41,277 nucleotides of DNA from an uncultured Clostridia bacterium (GTDB taxonomy: Bacteria; Bacillota; Clostridia; Saccharofermentanales; Saccharofermentanaceae). Below the pieces are notes generated by a model. The model was not told the origin of the DNA and ran no database searches. It was given only the letters and a program-made list of their open reading frames with translations. Below are positions 9,443 through 18,717 of this stretch, one piece after another. The stretch covers positions 1-41,277 of the forward strand of contig CAMYXL010000022.1 of assembly GCA_947303255.1 (NCBI GenBank), read 5' to 3'. Each line of letters begins with the position of its first letter. Within the stretch, counting starts at the first letter, position 1. Position numbers and translations under genes: made by a program.

Positions 9443-11452
9443 TTAACGTTCTATCGCATAATCCTTACAGATCTGCGTAAATTCCTGACTATTGGAAAAA
9501 CTGTCAAAAACTTCGTCTCTTGTCATTCCTGAACCAAGCTTTTCCATCCAATAAGCCTTGCCCTCAGTTTCAGGATCACGGCCCATGAACGTCTTGTACA
9601 GAGTATCAAGATACTCGCTGTCACCAAGATTCTTATTCTTGTACTCGGCGCTGTAGAAGAATTCCTTGGCAGCCTGTGTACCGGTAAGCTCATGATTGGT
9701 AAGTCCCAGACTCCAGTACTTGAGACCTTCCTGTTCAGGCTCTCTTCCGAGACACTCAGTATAAAGCCTTGTAGCAAAAGCGATCGAATTCTGAGATGCT
9801 TCGGACGCCTTTACATAATTTGAACCCGACTTAACTCCGTAAACGGCACAAAGATTACACCATTCCTCGGAGTTGATAAAACCTTCAACGGCCTTATCTC
9901 TGCCTTCTGTCTTAAGGGTATTGAGCCAGAAATTATATCCGTTTGGGTCATCACTTGCATTCCTGTCGAAAAAGGTCTTATACAGCACCTTTACAAACTC
10001 TTCATCACTTAATTTCCTGTCCTGGAACTCCTTACTGAGCAAAAACTCCTTAGCACAAGCTGCACCAGTAAGATCGCCATTACCTACGTGAAGACACCAA
10101 TAGTCCTTCCCTTCTTTTTCTGACTGACGGTTCAAAGCTACCAAATAAAGTCTTTCAACAAAATCTCCGAACTGAAGACCTGAATTCGAGGAAGCATTTG
10201 AAACTTCTACCTTCTTGCAGATCTTAAACTCATATGTCTTCTTGCTTCCTTTGATTATGGAAACTGATACTGCATACTGCTTACCCTTTTCAAGATGAGC
10301 TCCGCATGTGTTGTCACACTCAACGCTATCACCTTTGGCTATATCAGTTACAGTGAAATGAAGCGGTGTTTCAGATGTGAAATAGTAATCATCAGTTGCA
10401 GAAGGACAGAAAAGATAACTGTTATCAATAACTTCAAAGGTGTCCTTAACTCCTGAATTTGATGAAATATCAGAAAGTTTCTTAAACGAGACATAACCAA
10501 GTCCGGTCTTATCAAATGATTTGGCTTCAAGAACAGTACCCTTGCTGTAGTATTTAAAGTTTCTGGTAAAAGAATAAGCAGAAGTTCCGACATCATTGGC
10601 TTTGTAAGACATATAGACACCGTTTTCCTTTGTCGTATACGTGTAGTCGTACAGATCATTGTTCTCAACAGTATCGTAACCGGATATGTCTGTTACTTTT
10701 GCCAGACTGAACTTTACATATGCTTTTTCTGTGCATTTGAAGTTGCCCGACATAATATCAGATCTTCCGTTGATCTTGAAAAATCCGTTAGCGTTCTTTT
10801 CTCTGTCAAACGTATTCCAGGTAAGCTTGCCGTTGTTGTCCAACTTGGAAAAAGTGGAATCCGTATAAAACTGGATCTTCAAGGCGTACTCGCCCTCAGG
10901 AAGATTAGTAAACTTAAGCGTAAACCTGGTATCTTTTCCAACCGTCATATACGTAAGGCTGTTCTTTGTATAGATCGTGTTATTTGGCATTACCAGAACA
11001 ACAATACGCTTCTCTGAGTTAGTGGTGTTACTTATCTTAAGCTTAATACCATTTGCTTTTGTTATCTGATAAGTGAATGTTTTATTGCCGTCGGAACTCT
11101 CATTTGAAGTTGTTCCGTTAGTGATACTGTATTTTAACTTATCCGAGTTGATAACATTTATGTCGTATACTTCATCAAAATCGACAGGTATCGAACATTC
11201 ATAATCGTTTGTATTTGCAGGAATGGAAATAGTCTTTATCTTGTCAGGACATTCCTTGACCGTAAAGGCAGAACTTCCTGCATCGTTCCTTTTTAGATTA
11301 AGATGTTTGTGGTTTACAGAGGTAAGGTCGACTATATCTCCGCTTACAGGGACAAGCTCATTCCCTGCTGCCAAAGTATTTTTCGGTACCAACCCAAGTA
11401 CCAGAGCAAGAGCCGCCAATAATACGACTGCTCTTTCAAAGATTTTTCTCAT
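9443..11452 (-). CDS. secreted protein with a C-terminal DUF4214 repeat cassette
   Basis: 669 residues from ATG 11452, which has AAGGAGA eight bases upstream. A longer frame opens at 11551, but it runs through the terminator of the upstream gene and is rejected. A signal peptide (MRKIFERAVVLLAALALVLG...NTLAA) is followed by ~390 residues of beta-rich, Ser/Thr/Asn-rich sequence that I do not recognise. The last 242 residues (9443-10171) hold four DUF4214-like repeats, each with the pattern F..RLY...LGR.P..EG..YW...L...F. The cassette is nearly the same as in the next two proteins. No LPXTG, SLH or dockerin motif is visible. Likely exported or surface-associated; function unknown. Confidence 0.85.
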   Translation of the reverse strand: MRKIFERAVVLLAALALVLGLVPKNTLAAGNELVPVSGDIVDLTSVNHKHLNLKRNDAGSSAFTVKECPDKIKTISIPANTNDYECSIPVDFDEVYDINVINSDKLKYSITNGTTSNESSDGNKTFTYQITKANGIKLKISNTTNSEKRIVVLVMPNNTIYTKNSLTYMTVGKDTRFTLKFTNLPEGEYALKIQFYTDSTFSKLDNNGKLTWNTFDREKNANGFFKINGRSDIMSGNFKCTEKAYVKFSLAKVTDISGYDTVENNDLYDYTYTTKENGVYMSYKANDVGTSAYSFTRNFKYYSKGTVLEAKSFDKTGLGYVSFKKLSDISSNSGVKDTFEVIDNSYLFCPSATDDYYFTSETPLHFTVTDIAKGDSVECDNTCGAHLEKGKQYAVSVSIIKGSKKTYEFKICKKVEVSNASSNSGLQFGDFVERLYLVALNRQSEKEGKDYWCLHVGNGDLTGAACAKEFLLSKEFQDRKLSDEEFVKVLYKTFFDRNASDDPNGYNFWLNTLKTEGRDKAVEGFINSEEWCNLCAVYGVKSGSNYVKASEASQNSIAFATRLYTECLGREPEQEGLKYWSLGLTNHELTGTQAAKEFFYSAEYKNKNLGDSEYLDTLYKTFMGRDPETEGKAYWMEKLGSGMTRDEVFDSFSNSQEFTQICKDYAIER

Positions 11453-11528
11453 TCGAGTTTTCTCCTTTTCATTTTCGATAAGAACGAAGCAAAACAAAAG
11501 CTTCGACGGGAGAATTGACGAATAAAAA

Positions 11529-11558
11529 AATATCCGTGTTGCAAGAAACACGGATATT
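11529..11558 (-). terminator. terminator of the transglutaminase/DUF4214 pair
   Basis: Twelve-bp stem AATATCCGTGTT/AACACGGATATT with a 6-base loop (11541-11546), followed on the minus strand by a run of T's. It lies 30 bases after the stop at 11588 and separates the pair from the 9443-11452 gene. Confidence 0.9.
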
Positions 11559-11587
11559 GGGCATTAATTTTCCTTGATATTTAGGTG

Positions 11588-13387
11588 TTATCTGATAATC
11601 GAATAATCATTGCATATCTGAGTAAACTCAGGGCAAACGCAGAAGTAATCAAATACCTCATCTCTTTTAGTGCCGTTTGAAAGCTCCTTTATCCAGAAGT
11701 TGAATCCTTCTTCCTCCGGATCTCTTCCCATGAATGTCTTGTAGAGCCTGGTGACATATTCTTTGTCATCCAGACCATAACCTATAAACTCTTTACTGTA
11801 GAAGAACTCGCGTGCTGCCTGGCTTCCCGTAAGTTCAAGATTAGTAAGACCCAAACTCCAGAAATCAAGACCTTCCTGTTCAGGATCTCTTCCGAGGCAT
11901 TCAGTGTAGAGTCTTGTAGCAAAAGCAATAGCGTTATCTGAAGCTTTGGTCGCCTTGATCTTTGAACCGGATCTGACTCCATAAGAACTGCAAATACCAA
12001 CCCATTCTTCAGAGTTGATAAAACCGTCGACTACCGTCATCCTATCGACTGTTTCCAAACTTTTGAGCCAGAAGTCATATCCATTCGGATCCTCTATCGC
12101 TTCTCTGTTGAAGAATACTCGATAAAGGACTTTAAGGAATGCTTCGTTAGTTAATTCTTTGTCAGTAAACTCTTTACTGTTCAAAAACTCCCTTGCACAG
12201 TCAGCACCTGTAAGATCACCGTTACCGACATGCTCACACCAGAATTCCTTACCTTCCTTCTCAGAGTCACGTCCAAGTGCAACTACGTAAAGACGTTCAA
12301 CAAAGTCAGAAAAGTTCATTTTCTTCTCTGTGTCCTGATAGTTTACGACTTTATAAGCTTTACCGTTACAAGCTACCCATTCAATATCTGTTGTCTCTGC
12401 GTCAATAAACTTACAGAGCCTTCCATACTCATTGTCCAGAGCATTTACGATGAAAAAAGTACCGTAATCCTTATGGATGTAACAGGAAGAATAAGTGGAT
12501 TCTTCAAGATTATCGTAGGGTTTATCAACCTTAGGACAAAGATCTTCATACATACCATCAGGAATTAACAAACCGTATTTCTGATTGTACGAATGATACG
12601 AAAGCGGATCGAAACAATCCGCATCAGTAACATCAACACAATACCAGTAACCATAAAGGTTGACCATATCCCACGCATGTGCTGAACAACCGTTAACGAT
12701 ACATTGAACACCAACCTTGTTCATCAAAGCTGAAAACAGGACTGCATACCCGACACAGACAGTTTTTCCATGAAGTGCACTATATGCATTTTGGACCATC
12801 ATCTGACCACTCGGAAGATAATAATCTGCATATGTTATTCTCTCTGCCATCAGATCGAAAATGATCTTTTCCTTTTCTTCAGGAAGAGCGTTTTCCGGGA
12901 CATTTTTAACATAAGATTCGAGCAAAGATTTGTATTCTTCTTTTGCTCTTGCCCTGTCCTCTCCCTTCTGGAAATCCTTTAAAATATCAATGAAAACAGA
13001 ACCCAAGACTTCTTCTCCGTCTACCCAGCCGTTAGTTTCAACAGGAAAAGCACCAAAGAAGAAGTATTGAGGATTATTCTGAGTGATAACATAGAAGATC
13101 ATCTTTACAAGGCTGCTGTTCTCTGCATTCAATTCTAATTTCAGAGATCGCATATCAATGTAGACATACTCAATATCTTCGTCACTAAGAAGGATCTCTT
13201 CCATAGTTTTATCGTATATGTCGTAGATAGCTTTCTCAGTCTCATTCATCTGTTGATAATAGTAATCAGAGGAATAAGATCTCCAATAAGCTGCCTCATC
13301 TTCATTTGCAACAACATCTGCATTTACAAAACACAACATGCTTAGCGAAATAATCAGTGCCAAACATAAGCTTAAAATTCTTCTCAT
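11588..13387 (-). CDS. secreted transglutaminase-like protein with a DUF4214 cassette (paralogue 1)
   Basis: 599 residues from ATG 13387. GGGAG lies eight bases upstream, a better spacing than for the GTG at 13396. A signal peptide (RRILSLCLALIISLSMLCFVNA) is followed by ~180 residues with YWRSYSSDYYYQ and PENALPEEKEKI motifs. A transglutaminase/cysteine-protease-like core comes next. Its triad is Cys211 (KTVCVGYA), His237 (SAHAWDMVNL) and Asp252 (YCVDVTDADC), in the order and spacing known for that fold. The last 241 residues (11588-12313) are four DUF4214-like repeats. The gene starts 22 bp after the next paralogue stops, so the two are co-transcribed. Activity could be protein cross-linking, peptide cleavage or peptidoglycan processing; the sequence does not decide. 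Confidence 0.87.
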   Translation of the reverse strand: MRRILSLCLALIISLSMLCFVNADVVANEDEAAYWRSYSSDYYYQQMNETEKAIYDIYDKTMEEILLSDEDIEYVYIDMRSLKLELNAENSSLVKMIFYVITQNNPQYFFFGAFPVETNGWVDGEEVLGSVFIDILKDFQKGEDRARAKEEYKSLLESYVKNVPENALPEEKEKIIFDLMAERITYADYYLPSGQMMVQNAYSALHGKTVCVGYAVLFSALMNKVGVQCIVNGCSAHAWDMVNLYGYWYCVDVTDADCFDPLSYHSYNQKYGLLIPDGMYEDLCPKVDKPYDNLEESTYSSCYIHKDYGTFFIVNALDNEYGRLCKFIDAETTDIEWVACNGKAYKVVNYQDTEKKMNFSDFVERLYVVALGRDSEKEGKEFWCEHVGNGDLTGADCAREFLNSKEFTDKELTNEAFLKVLYRVFFNREAIEDPNGYDFWLKSLETVDRMTVVDGFINSEEWVGICSSYGVRSGSKIKATKASDNAIAFATRLYTECLGRDPEQEGLDFWSLGLTNLELTGSQAAREFFYSKEFIGYGLDDKEYVTRLYKTFMGRDPEEEGFNFWIKELSNGTKRDEVFDYFCVCPEFTQICNDYSIIR

Positions 13388-13409
13388 TTCATTCACTCCC
13401 TATCTTTTC

Positions 13410-15239
13410 TTATCTGGTTATAGAGTATTTTTCACATATCTGAGTAAACTCAGGACAAACACAGAAGTACTCAAAAACTTCGTCTCTGGTAAGTCCGTTT
13501 GAAATCTCATTTATCCAGAAATTAAAACCCTCTTCCTCAGGTTCTCTTCCCATAAATGTCTTATAAAGTCGTTTTACATACTCTTTGTCATCAAGACCAA
13601 GTCCTATGAATTCTTTGCTGTAGAAGAATTCACGGGCTGCCTGGCTTCCAGTAAGCTCATGATTGCTAAGACCCTGACTCCAGAATTCAAGGCCTTCATT
13701 TTCAGGGTCCCTTCCAAGACACTCTGTATAAAGTCTTGTCGCAAAAGCTATCGCATCATTCGAAGCGGAAGTTTGCTTTAGTCTTGCACCTGATCGGACA
13801 CCGAAAGATGAACAAACTTCTTCCCATTCCTTGGAGTTGATAAAACCATCGACAACTGTCTTTTTATCGACTGTCTCCAAACTGTTGAGCCAGAATTCAT
13901 ATCCTTCAAGATCATCTATCGCTTCTCTGTTAAAGAATACTCTGTAAAGAATCTTTACAAATTCTTCATCACTTAACTCTTTGTCTGTGAATTCCTTACT
14001 GTTTAAAAACTCTATTGCGCAATCCGCACCTGTAAGATCACCATTACCTACATGTTCACACCAGAATTCCTTACCTTCTTTCTCAGAATCACGACCAAGT
14101 GCAACTACATAAAGCCGCTCAACGAATTCAGAAAAATCACTTTTCTGTTCTAATTCCTTGAAATTAATGACTTTGTATGTTTTACCGTTATATGCAATCC
14201 ACTTAACATCAGAATGGTCTTTATCAAGAAGGACAGCAAGTCTTCCCTTATCATCATCCAGATCATTTAAAACAAAAAAAGTATCAGAATCTTTATGGAT
14301 ATATCTTGAAGAATAGTTTGTATATGAATAGTTACCCAACGGGTCATCATCTAGATTGTCATACGGAAGCGGAATATGGGAACTCATTGTTGCAAAAAGG
14401 CCTTCTGCTTCATAACCCTTACCACCGTTATAGCAAACATAACCATAAGGATTAAAACAATCATCTGCCGTCACATCAACGATAAACCAATAACCATGAA
14501 GATTGATCAGATCCCAGGCATGGCCATGACCACCTGTCATTGTACATTCAACCCCGACTTTATTCATCAATCCCTGGAACAGATCAGCATAACCCTGACA
14601 TACAGTAGTACCTTTAACTGCACTATATATGCTTTGTGTAGACGACATTCCGCTTGGAAGGAAAAAGTCTCCAAATGTTATCCTCTCACACATCAGATCA
14701 TGAATGATCTTCTCTTTTTCCTCCGGGAGGGCATTTTCAGGTACAGCATTAATATATGAATCTAGAACTTCTTTGACTTCTTCACGAGCTTTCACTCTGT
14801 CTGTACCATTTCGAAAATCCGGCAATATTCCCAGAATATAGCCAACCAGTCTGTTTTCCCCGTCAACTTCTTCATAAACAGGAGCCGGTACCCACCAGAA
14901 AAAATACTGGGGATTACAGTGAATAGCAAGGATCAACATATCATTGACGTAATATAAGGTTTCTTCACTGGAATCAAACTTATAAGTCGACAAATCCACA
15001 TACACATTTTCGAAATCTCCATTGCTTAATAGAACTTCTTCATATGCGAAATCGAAAAGATCATAAATAGACCTTTGTTTATCATCCAGAATATTGTCAT
15101 AGTAGTACCTTGAAGAATAACCTCTCCAATAATCCTTTTCATCGGACGACGCATAAACGTCTATATCAAGTGACAATAAAATTGTGGAAACAAAACATAA
15201 GACTGCTAATAAAGCAGACGCAATTCTCTCTTTTCTCAT
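13410..15239 (-). CDS. secreted transglutaminase-like protein with a DUF4214 cassette (paralogue 2)
   Basis: 609 residues; ATG 15239 has GGAG eight bases upstream. The layout matches the downstream paralogue: signal peptide (~1-30, ending DVYA), a YWRGYSSRYYYD segment, PENALPEEKEKII, then the transglutaminase-like core. The triad is intact at Cys214 (TTVCQGYA), His240 (GHGHAWDLINL) and Asp255 (FIVDVTADDC). The last 241 residues (13410-14135) are the four-repeat DUF4214 cassette, which is closer to paralogue 1 than to the 9443-11452 protein. This is the first gene of a two-gene unit behind an extended -10 promoter. It is diverged at the DNA level from its neighbour, so the duplication is not recent. 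Confidence 0.87.
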   Translation of the reverse strand: MRKERIASALLAVLCFVSTILLSLDIDVYASSDEKDYWRGYSSRYYYDNILDDKQRSIYDLFDFAYEEVLLSNGDFENVYVDLSTYKFDSSEETLYYVNDMLILAIHCNPQYFFWWVPAPVYEEVDGENRLVGYILGILPDFRNGTDRVKAREEVKEVLDSYINAVPENALPEEKEKIIHDLMCERITFGDFFLPSGMSSTQSIYSAVKGTTVCQGYADLFQGLMNKVGVECTMTGGHGHAWDLINLHGYWFIVDVTADDCFNPYGYVCYNGGKGYEAEGLFATMSSHIPLPYDNLDDDPLGNYSYTNYSSRYIHKDSDTFFVLNDLDDDKGRLAVLLDKDHSDVKWIAYNGKTYKVINFKELEQKSDFSEFVERLYVVALGRDSEKEGKEFWCEHVGNGDLTGADCAIEFLNSKEFTDKELSDEEFVKILYRVFFNREAIDDLEGYEFWLNSLETVDKKTVVDGFINSKEWEEVCSSFGVRSGARLKQTSASNDAIAFATRLYTECLGRDPENEGLEFWSQGLSNHELTGSQAAREFFYSKEFIGLGLDDKEYVKRLYKTFMGREPEEEGFNFWINEISNGLTRDEVFEYFCVCPEFTQICEKYSITR

Positions 15240-15267
15240 ACAAATATCTCCATAATTTGATTTTTAG

Positions 15268-15276
15268 ATTATAGCA
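15268..15276 (-). promoter_or_regulatory. extended -10 promoter of the transglutaminase/DUF4214 pair
   Basis: TGCTATAAT on the minus strand (TGn plus perfect TATAAT at 15268-15273), about 29 bases before the start codon. The -35 region is only T-rich, which fits an extended -10 promoter. It sits right after the galM terminator. Confidence 0.6.
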
Positions 15277-15295
15277 GAGATTATGGAACAAAAAA

Positions 15296-15321
15296 ATATC
15301 TCGGATGCAGATCCGAGATAT
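15296..15321 (-). terminator. terminator of the leu-ppx-ppk-galM operon
   Basis: Eleven-bp perfect stem ATATCTCGGAT/ATCCGAGATAT with a GCAG loop, followed on the minus strand by a T-run. It begins 7 bases after the galM stop. Confidence 0.92.
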
Positions 15322-15328
15322 CAAATTA

Positions 15329-16462
15329 TTAGCAATTAAATCTGTAGCCACAAGCGTGATATTTGATTTCACCTGCCTTTATGACCGGTGACTCAAACGA
15401 CGAAACATTTATCGCGTTAGGATACATTTGAGCTTCAAGACAGATACCGCCGTACTGTTCGTAAGGTGTATCACCCTTCTGCTCGTTATACGGAGCTCCA
15501 AAGTGGAGATGGTTACCACAGTAGATCTGAATACCCGGAAGATCCGTATAAACTTCCATGATCCTTCCTGTAACTGTATCTGCGACACATGCAGCGAATG
15601 CATACTTTTCAGATGTTTTCGGATTATTAAGACAGAAGTTCTGATCAATTCCGAGAGAGTTACACGTCTGAGGATCATCAGTCGTAAGAGCCTTCTCGAT
15701 AAGATCAGGATCCCTAAAATCAAAGATAGTTCCTTCAACAGGTTTGATCTCACCTTCAGGACAGTTGGACTCACCCTTGATCGTTATGTTATCAGCATCG
15801 ATCATGAGGCTCTGGTCTTTAACAGATCCGCTGTCATGACCTCGAAGATTAAAGTACGAATGATTCGTCGGAGCAAAGATCGTATCCTTGTCCGAACAGC
15901 CTTTGTAAAGTATCAAAAGAGTCTTGTCTATGAGCCAGACATAAAGAACTTCAGTCTCAAGATTTCCGGGAAAACCGCAGGCTCCGTCAGGTGATGTGTA
16001 ACTGAAAAGGACTCCGTCGCCGTCAGCTTTGGAAATGCCTTCTATTCCAGAATCGGAGATCATCTTATCAGCCTCTTCTTTGGAAATGACCTTACCATCC
16101 CAGAAAACATTTTGATACGAAGGATTACCGCCGTGAAGGTTATTGCCGCTGTCGTTATCAGGAACCTTATACTCAACACCGTTCAGAGTAAACTTAGCTC
16201 CCTGAATACGGTTGGCACTTCTTCCTACAACAGATCCGTGATTGGCACCTGAAGCCATATAGTGATCCAGATCTTTAAGACCAAGCATGATATCTGCCTT
16301 GGCACCGTTCGTATCAGGCACGAAAAGTTTCTCGATAAGAGCTCCGTAGTTAAGAAGCTGCGCTTCACAACCAAAAGAACTCTTCATTGAATAACGGTGT
16401 GAAATGCCCTCATATTTTGAACCGTCTGCCTTAAGCAGATAGTCTGTTATACAAACTGTCAT
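15329..16462 (-). CDS. galM: aldose 1-epimerase (mutarotase)
   Basis: Interconverts the alpha and beta anomers of aldoses such as galactose or arabinose. 377 residues, normal for the family. Motifs: GRSANRIQGAKFTLNG early in the chain, NNLHGG, the catalytic histidine region APTNHSYFNLRG, and a C-terminal GGICLEAQMYPNAIN carrying the general-base Glu. No signal peptide, so it is cytoplasmic. ATG 16462 has AAGGAG nine bases upstream. It lies 20 bp after ppk and is the last gene before the operon terminator. The GH51 arabinofuranosidase gene lies upstream of this operon, which hints at pentose use, but the gene is linked to ppk and leu genes. Confidence 0.93.
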   Translation of the reverse strand: MTVCITDYLLKADGSKYEGISHRYSMKSSFGCEAQLLNYGALIEKLFVPDTNGAKADIMLGLKDLDHYMASGANHGSVVGRSANRIQGAKFTLNGVEYKVPDNDSGNNLHGGNPSYQNVFWDGKVISKEEADKMISDSGIEGISKADGDGVLFSYTSPDGACGFPGNLETEVLYVWLIDKTLLILYKGCSDKDTIFAPTNHSYFNLRGHDSGSVKDQSLMIDADNITIKGESNCPEGEIKPVEGTIFDFRDPDLIEKALTTDDPQTCNSLGIDQNFCLNNPKTSEKYAFAACVADTVTGRIMEVYTDLPGIQIYCGNHLHFGAPYNEQKGDTPYEQYGGICLEAQMYPNAINVSSFESPVIKAGEIKYHACGYRFNC

Positions 16463-16482
16463 TGATGATATCTCCTTTTTTG

Positions 16483-18717
16483 TTAATCCTGATCGCTTGA
16501 AGTTGCAGGTTCATATGACCTGGTCTCAACTTCTATATACCTGTCGGCAACTGCATTTTTCGCCAGTTGAATAAGTTCTTCCTGGCTGTCATGCTTCTCT
16601 TTACCGCGAAGATCAAGTTTATGATATGTTCCGTCAGAGCTTAAGATATGAGCTCTTACAGTGTCATTAAGTTCAACTTCCAAGATCTCCATAACACGAC
16701 GGCGGCAGTCCTCATCCTCGATCGGGAACATGAGCTCGACTCGTCTGTTAAGATTTCTCGGCATCCAGTCAGCTGATGCGAGATAGAGGTCTTCGTGACC
16801 TTCATTAAGGAAGTAGAATATTCTCGAATGTTCAAGGAAACGTCCGGTAATGGAACGAACTGAGATATTCTCCGACATCTTCGGAACACCCGGCCTTAAG
16901 CAGCAGATACCACGAACGATAAGATCGATCTTAACGCCTGCATTGGAAGCAGCATAAAGTTCCTCGATAACTTCATCATCAACAAGAGAATTGATCTTAG
17001 CTACGATCTTAGCTTCCTTACCCTCAACGGCATTCTGAGCCTCGCGTCTGATCTTCTTGATAAAGTAAGGCTTCATCTCGATAGGTGCAGGAATAAGTCT
17101 GTGCCAATGCTGAGGAATAGAGAATCCTGAAAGCATGTTAAAGAACTCAGAAGCATCCTCGCCGAAACTCTCGGAAGCCGTAAACAGTCCGACATCCGTG
17201 TAGATCCTTGCAGTTATATCGTTATAGTTACCTGTTGCAAGATGCAGATAACGTCTGATGCCGTCCTCTTCTTTTCGAACAACAAGAGTGATCTTACTGT
17301 GGGTCTTAAGACCGACGATACCGTAGATTACGTGGCAGCCCGCTTTCTCAAGCATCTTCGCCCAGTTGATATTGTTCTCCTCATCGAATCTCGCCTTAAG
17401 CTCAACTAGAACCATTACCTGCTTACCGTTTCTGGCAGCCTCGAGAAGAGACTGAATGATCGGTGATCTGGAAGAAACACGATACAAAGTCTGCTTGATA
17501 GCAAGAACATTCGGATCGATCGCAGCCTGATGAACAAACTCCAATACAGGATCAAACGATTCGTAAGGATGATGAACGATCCTGTCTTTTTCCTTTATCT
17601 GCTCGAAAATATTATCCAGATCAGAATCAAACATTGATGCCTCAGCAGGAGTATGGTGCGGATAGCAAAGATCCGGATGGTCATCTTCAAGACTTCCGTA
17701 TACCTTCATGAGGAACGTAAGATCTATAGGACCGTTAACGCTGAAGATATCATCTTCGCTTATCGCAAGCTCTGTTGTAATAAACTCAAGGATATCCGAA
17801 TCAACATCTTCCTCTACTTCAAGCCTGATGATCTCACCGAAACGGCGCTTTCTTACCTGCTCCTCGATCTCTTTCAAAAGATCTTCGGCTTCATCTTCGT
17901 CGATATCAAGATCGGCATTTCTCATAACTCTGTAACAAGCGGAAGCCAATACTTTCTGACCGTTAAACAGCATGTCGAGATTTGCCTGGATGATCCTCTC
18001 AACAGGAACGAAGATAGTTGAGTCGCCCTTCTTGATCATATACATTCTAGGAACGACCGTAGGGATCTGAAGTGTAGCAAAGTTAGCCTCAGGCTCATCG
18101 CCTTCAGTAACACCTGCTGTTCCGTATTCACCTGAAACCAATGATTTGCTCTTACTGTCGAGCATAACGCAGAGGTTTAACATCCTGTTATAGATGAGCG
18201 GCAAAGGTCTTGATGAATCAACCCCCATTGGTGTCAGGATCGGATAAAGGACATTCTTAAAGTAAAAGTCGCATATCTCCTGATCATCATCTTCAAGCTC
18301 GTCATAATCAAGAATATGGATATCGTGCTGCTTTAACTGAGGAACGATAGATCTCATGTAAGTCGAATACATGACCGACATGGATTCGCGTGTCTTCTGA
18401 TCGATCGCCGTAAGCTGCTCGGTAACAGTCATTCCGGCAACATCTTTCTCTGTAAAGTCGATACTTCTCATATCACGGAGAGAAGCAACACGGACAATAT
18501 AGAACTCATCAAGGTTTGATGCAGTGATCGACAGGAACTTGATCCTCTCGAGAAGAGGATTTTTAACATCACGTGCTTCATGCAAGATCCTGTCATTGAA
18601 TTCGAGCCATGACAGTTCTCTGTTAAAGAAACGCTCGGATTTTGATTTTGGCAAAGATGTTCTGCTCTTTTTCTTGCTCTTTATCTTTTTCGATGTCTTC
18701 TTATCAGCCATGGTCAT
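16483..18717 (-). CDS. ppk1: polyphosphate kinase 1
   Basis: Makes long-chain polyphosphate from ATP, reversibly, by way of a phospho-histidine. 744 residues. After a Lys/Ser-rich N-terminus, ERFFNRELSWLEFNDRILHEA opens the conserved N domain. The catalytic part has two phospholipase-D-like histidine motifs, GLKTHSKITLVVR followed by LHLATGNYND, and RFLEHSRIFYF followed by LASADWMPRNLNRRVE. A short acidic, Ser-rich tail ends the protein. The start ATG overlaps the ppx stop as ATGA (18714-18717), so translation is coupled; a second ATG two codons on is also possible. Polyphosphate is linked to stress and phosphate storage. Confidence 0.97.
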   Translation of the reverse strand: MTMADKKTSKKIKSKKKSRTSLPKSKSERFFNRELSWLEFNDRILHEARDVKNPLLERIKFLSITASNLDEFYIVRVASLRDMRSIDFTEKDVAGMTVTEQLTAIDQKTRESMSVMYSTYMRSIVPQLKQHDIHILDYDELEDDDQEICDFYFKNVLYPILTPMGVDSSRPLPLIYNRMLNLCVMLDSKSKSLVSGEYGTAGVTEGDEPEANFATLQIPTVVPRMYMIKKGDSTIFVPVERIIQANLDMLFNGQKVLASACYRVMRNADLDIDEDEAEDLLKEIEEQVRKRRFGEIIRLEVEEDVDSDILEFITTELAISEDDIFSVNGPIDLTFLMKVYGSLEDDHPDLCYPHHTPAEASMFDSDLDNIFEQIKEKDRIVHHPYESFDPVLEFVHQAAIDPNVLAIKQTLYRVSSRSPIIQSLLEAARNGKQVMVLVELKARFDEENNINWAKMLEKAGCHVIYGIVGLKTHSKITLVVRKEEDGIRRYLHLATGNYNDITARIYTDVGLFTASESFGEDASEFFNMLSGFSIPQHWHRLIPAPIEMKPYFIKKIRREAQNAVEGKEAKIVAKINSLVDDEVIEELYAASNAGVKIDLIVRGICCLRPGVPKMSENISVRSITGRFLEHSRIFYFLNEGHEDLYLASADWMPRNLNRRVELMFPIEDEDCRRRVMEILEVELNDTVRAHILSSDGTYHKLDLRGKEKHDSQEELIQLAKNAVADRYIEVETRSYEPATSSDQD

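Larger units (their letters stand above)
9443..14135 (-). repeat. three copies of a ~725-bp DUF4214 cassette
   Basis: Segments 9443-10171, 11588-12313 and 13410-14135 encode 241-242 residue cassettes at the C-terminus of three adjacent proteins. Each cassette has four repeats of ~50 residues sharing an R/K-L-Y, G-R, E-G and Y/F-W pattern. The two transglutaminase-linked copies are most alike; the first copy differs at many positions. They are paralogous coding repeats, not a mobile element. Confidence 0.85.

Noticed and set aside
11453..11551. N-terminal extension of the first DUF4214 gene
   Set aside because: It runs through the intrinsic terminator of the upstream gene (11529-11558), while ATG 11452 has a good ribosome site and begins a clean signal peptide.
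9443..15239. Three similar genes considered as a mobile element or recent duplication
   Set aside because: The copies are well diverged at the DNA level, there are no flanking direct or inverted repeats, and no transposase is present.
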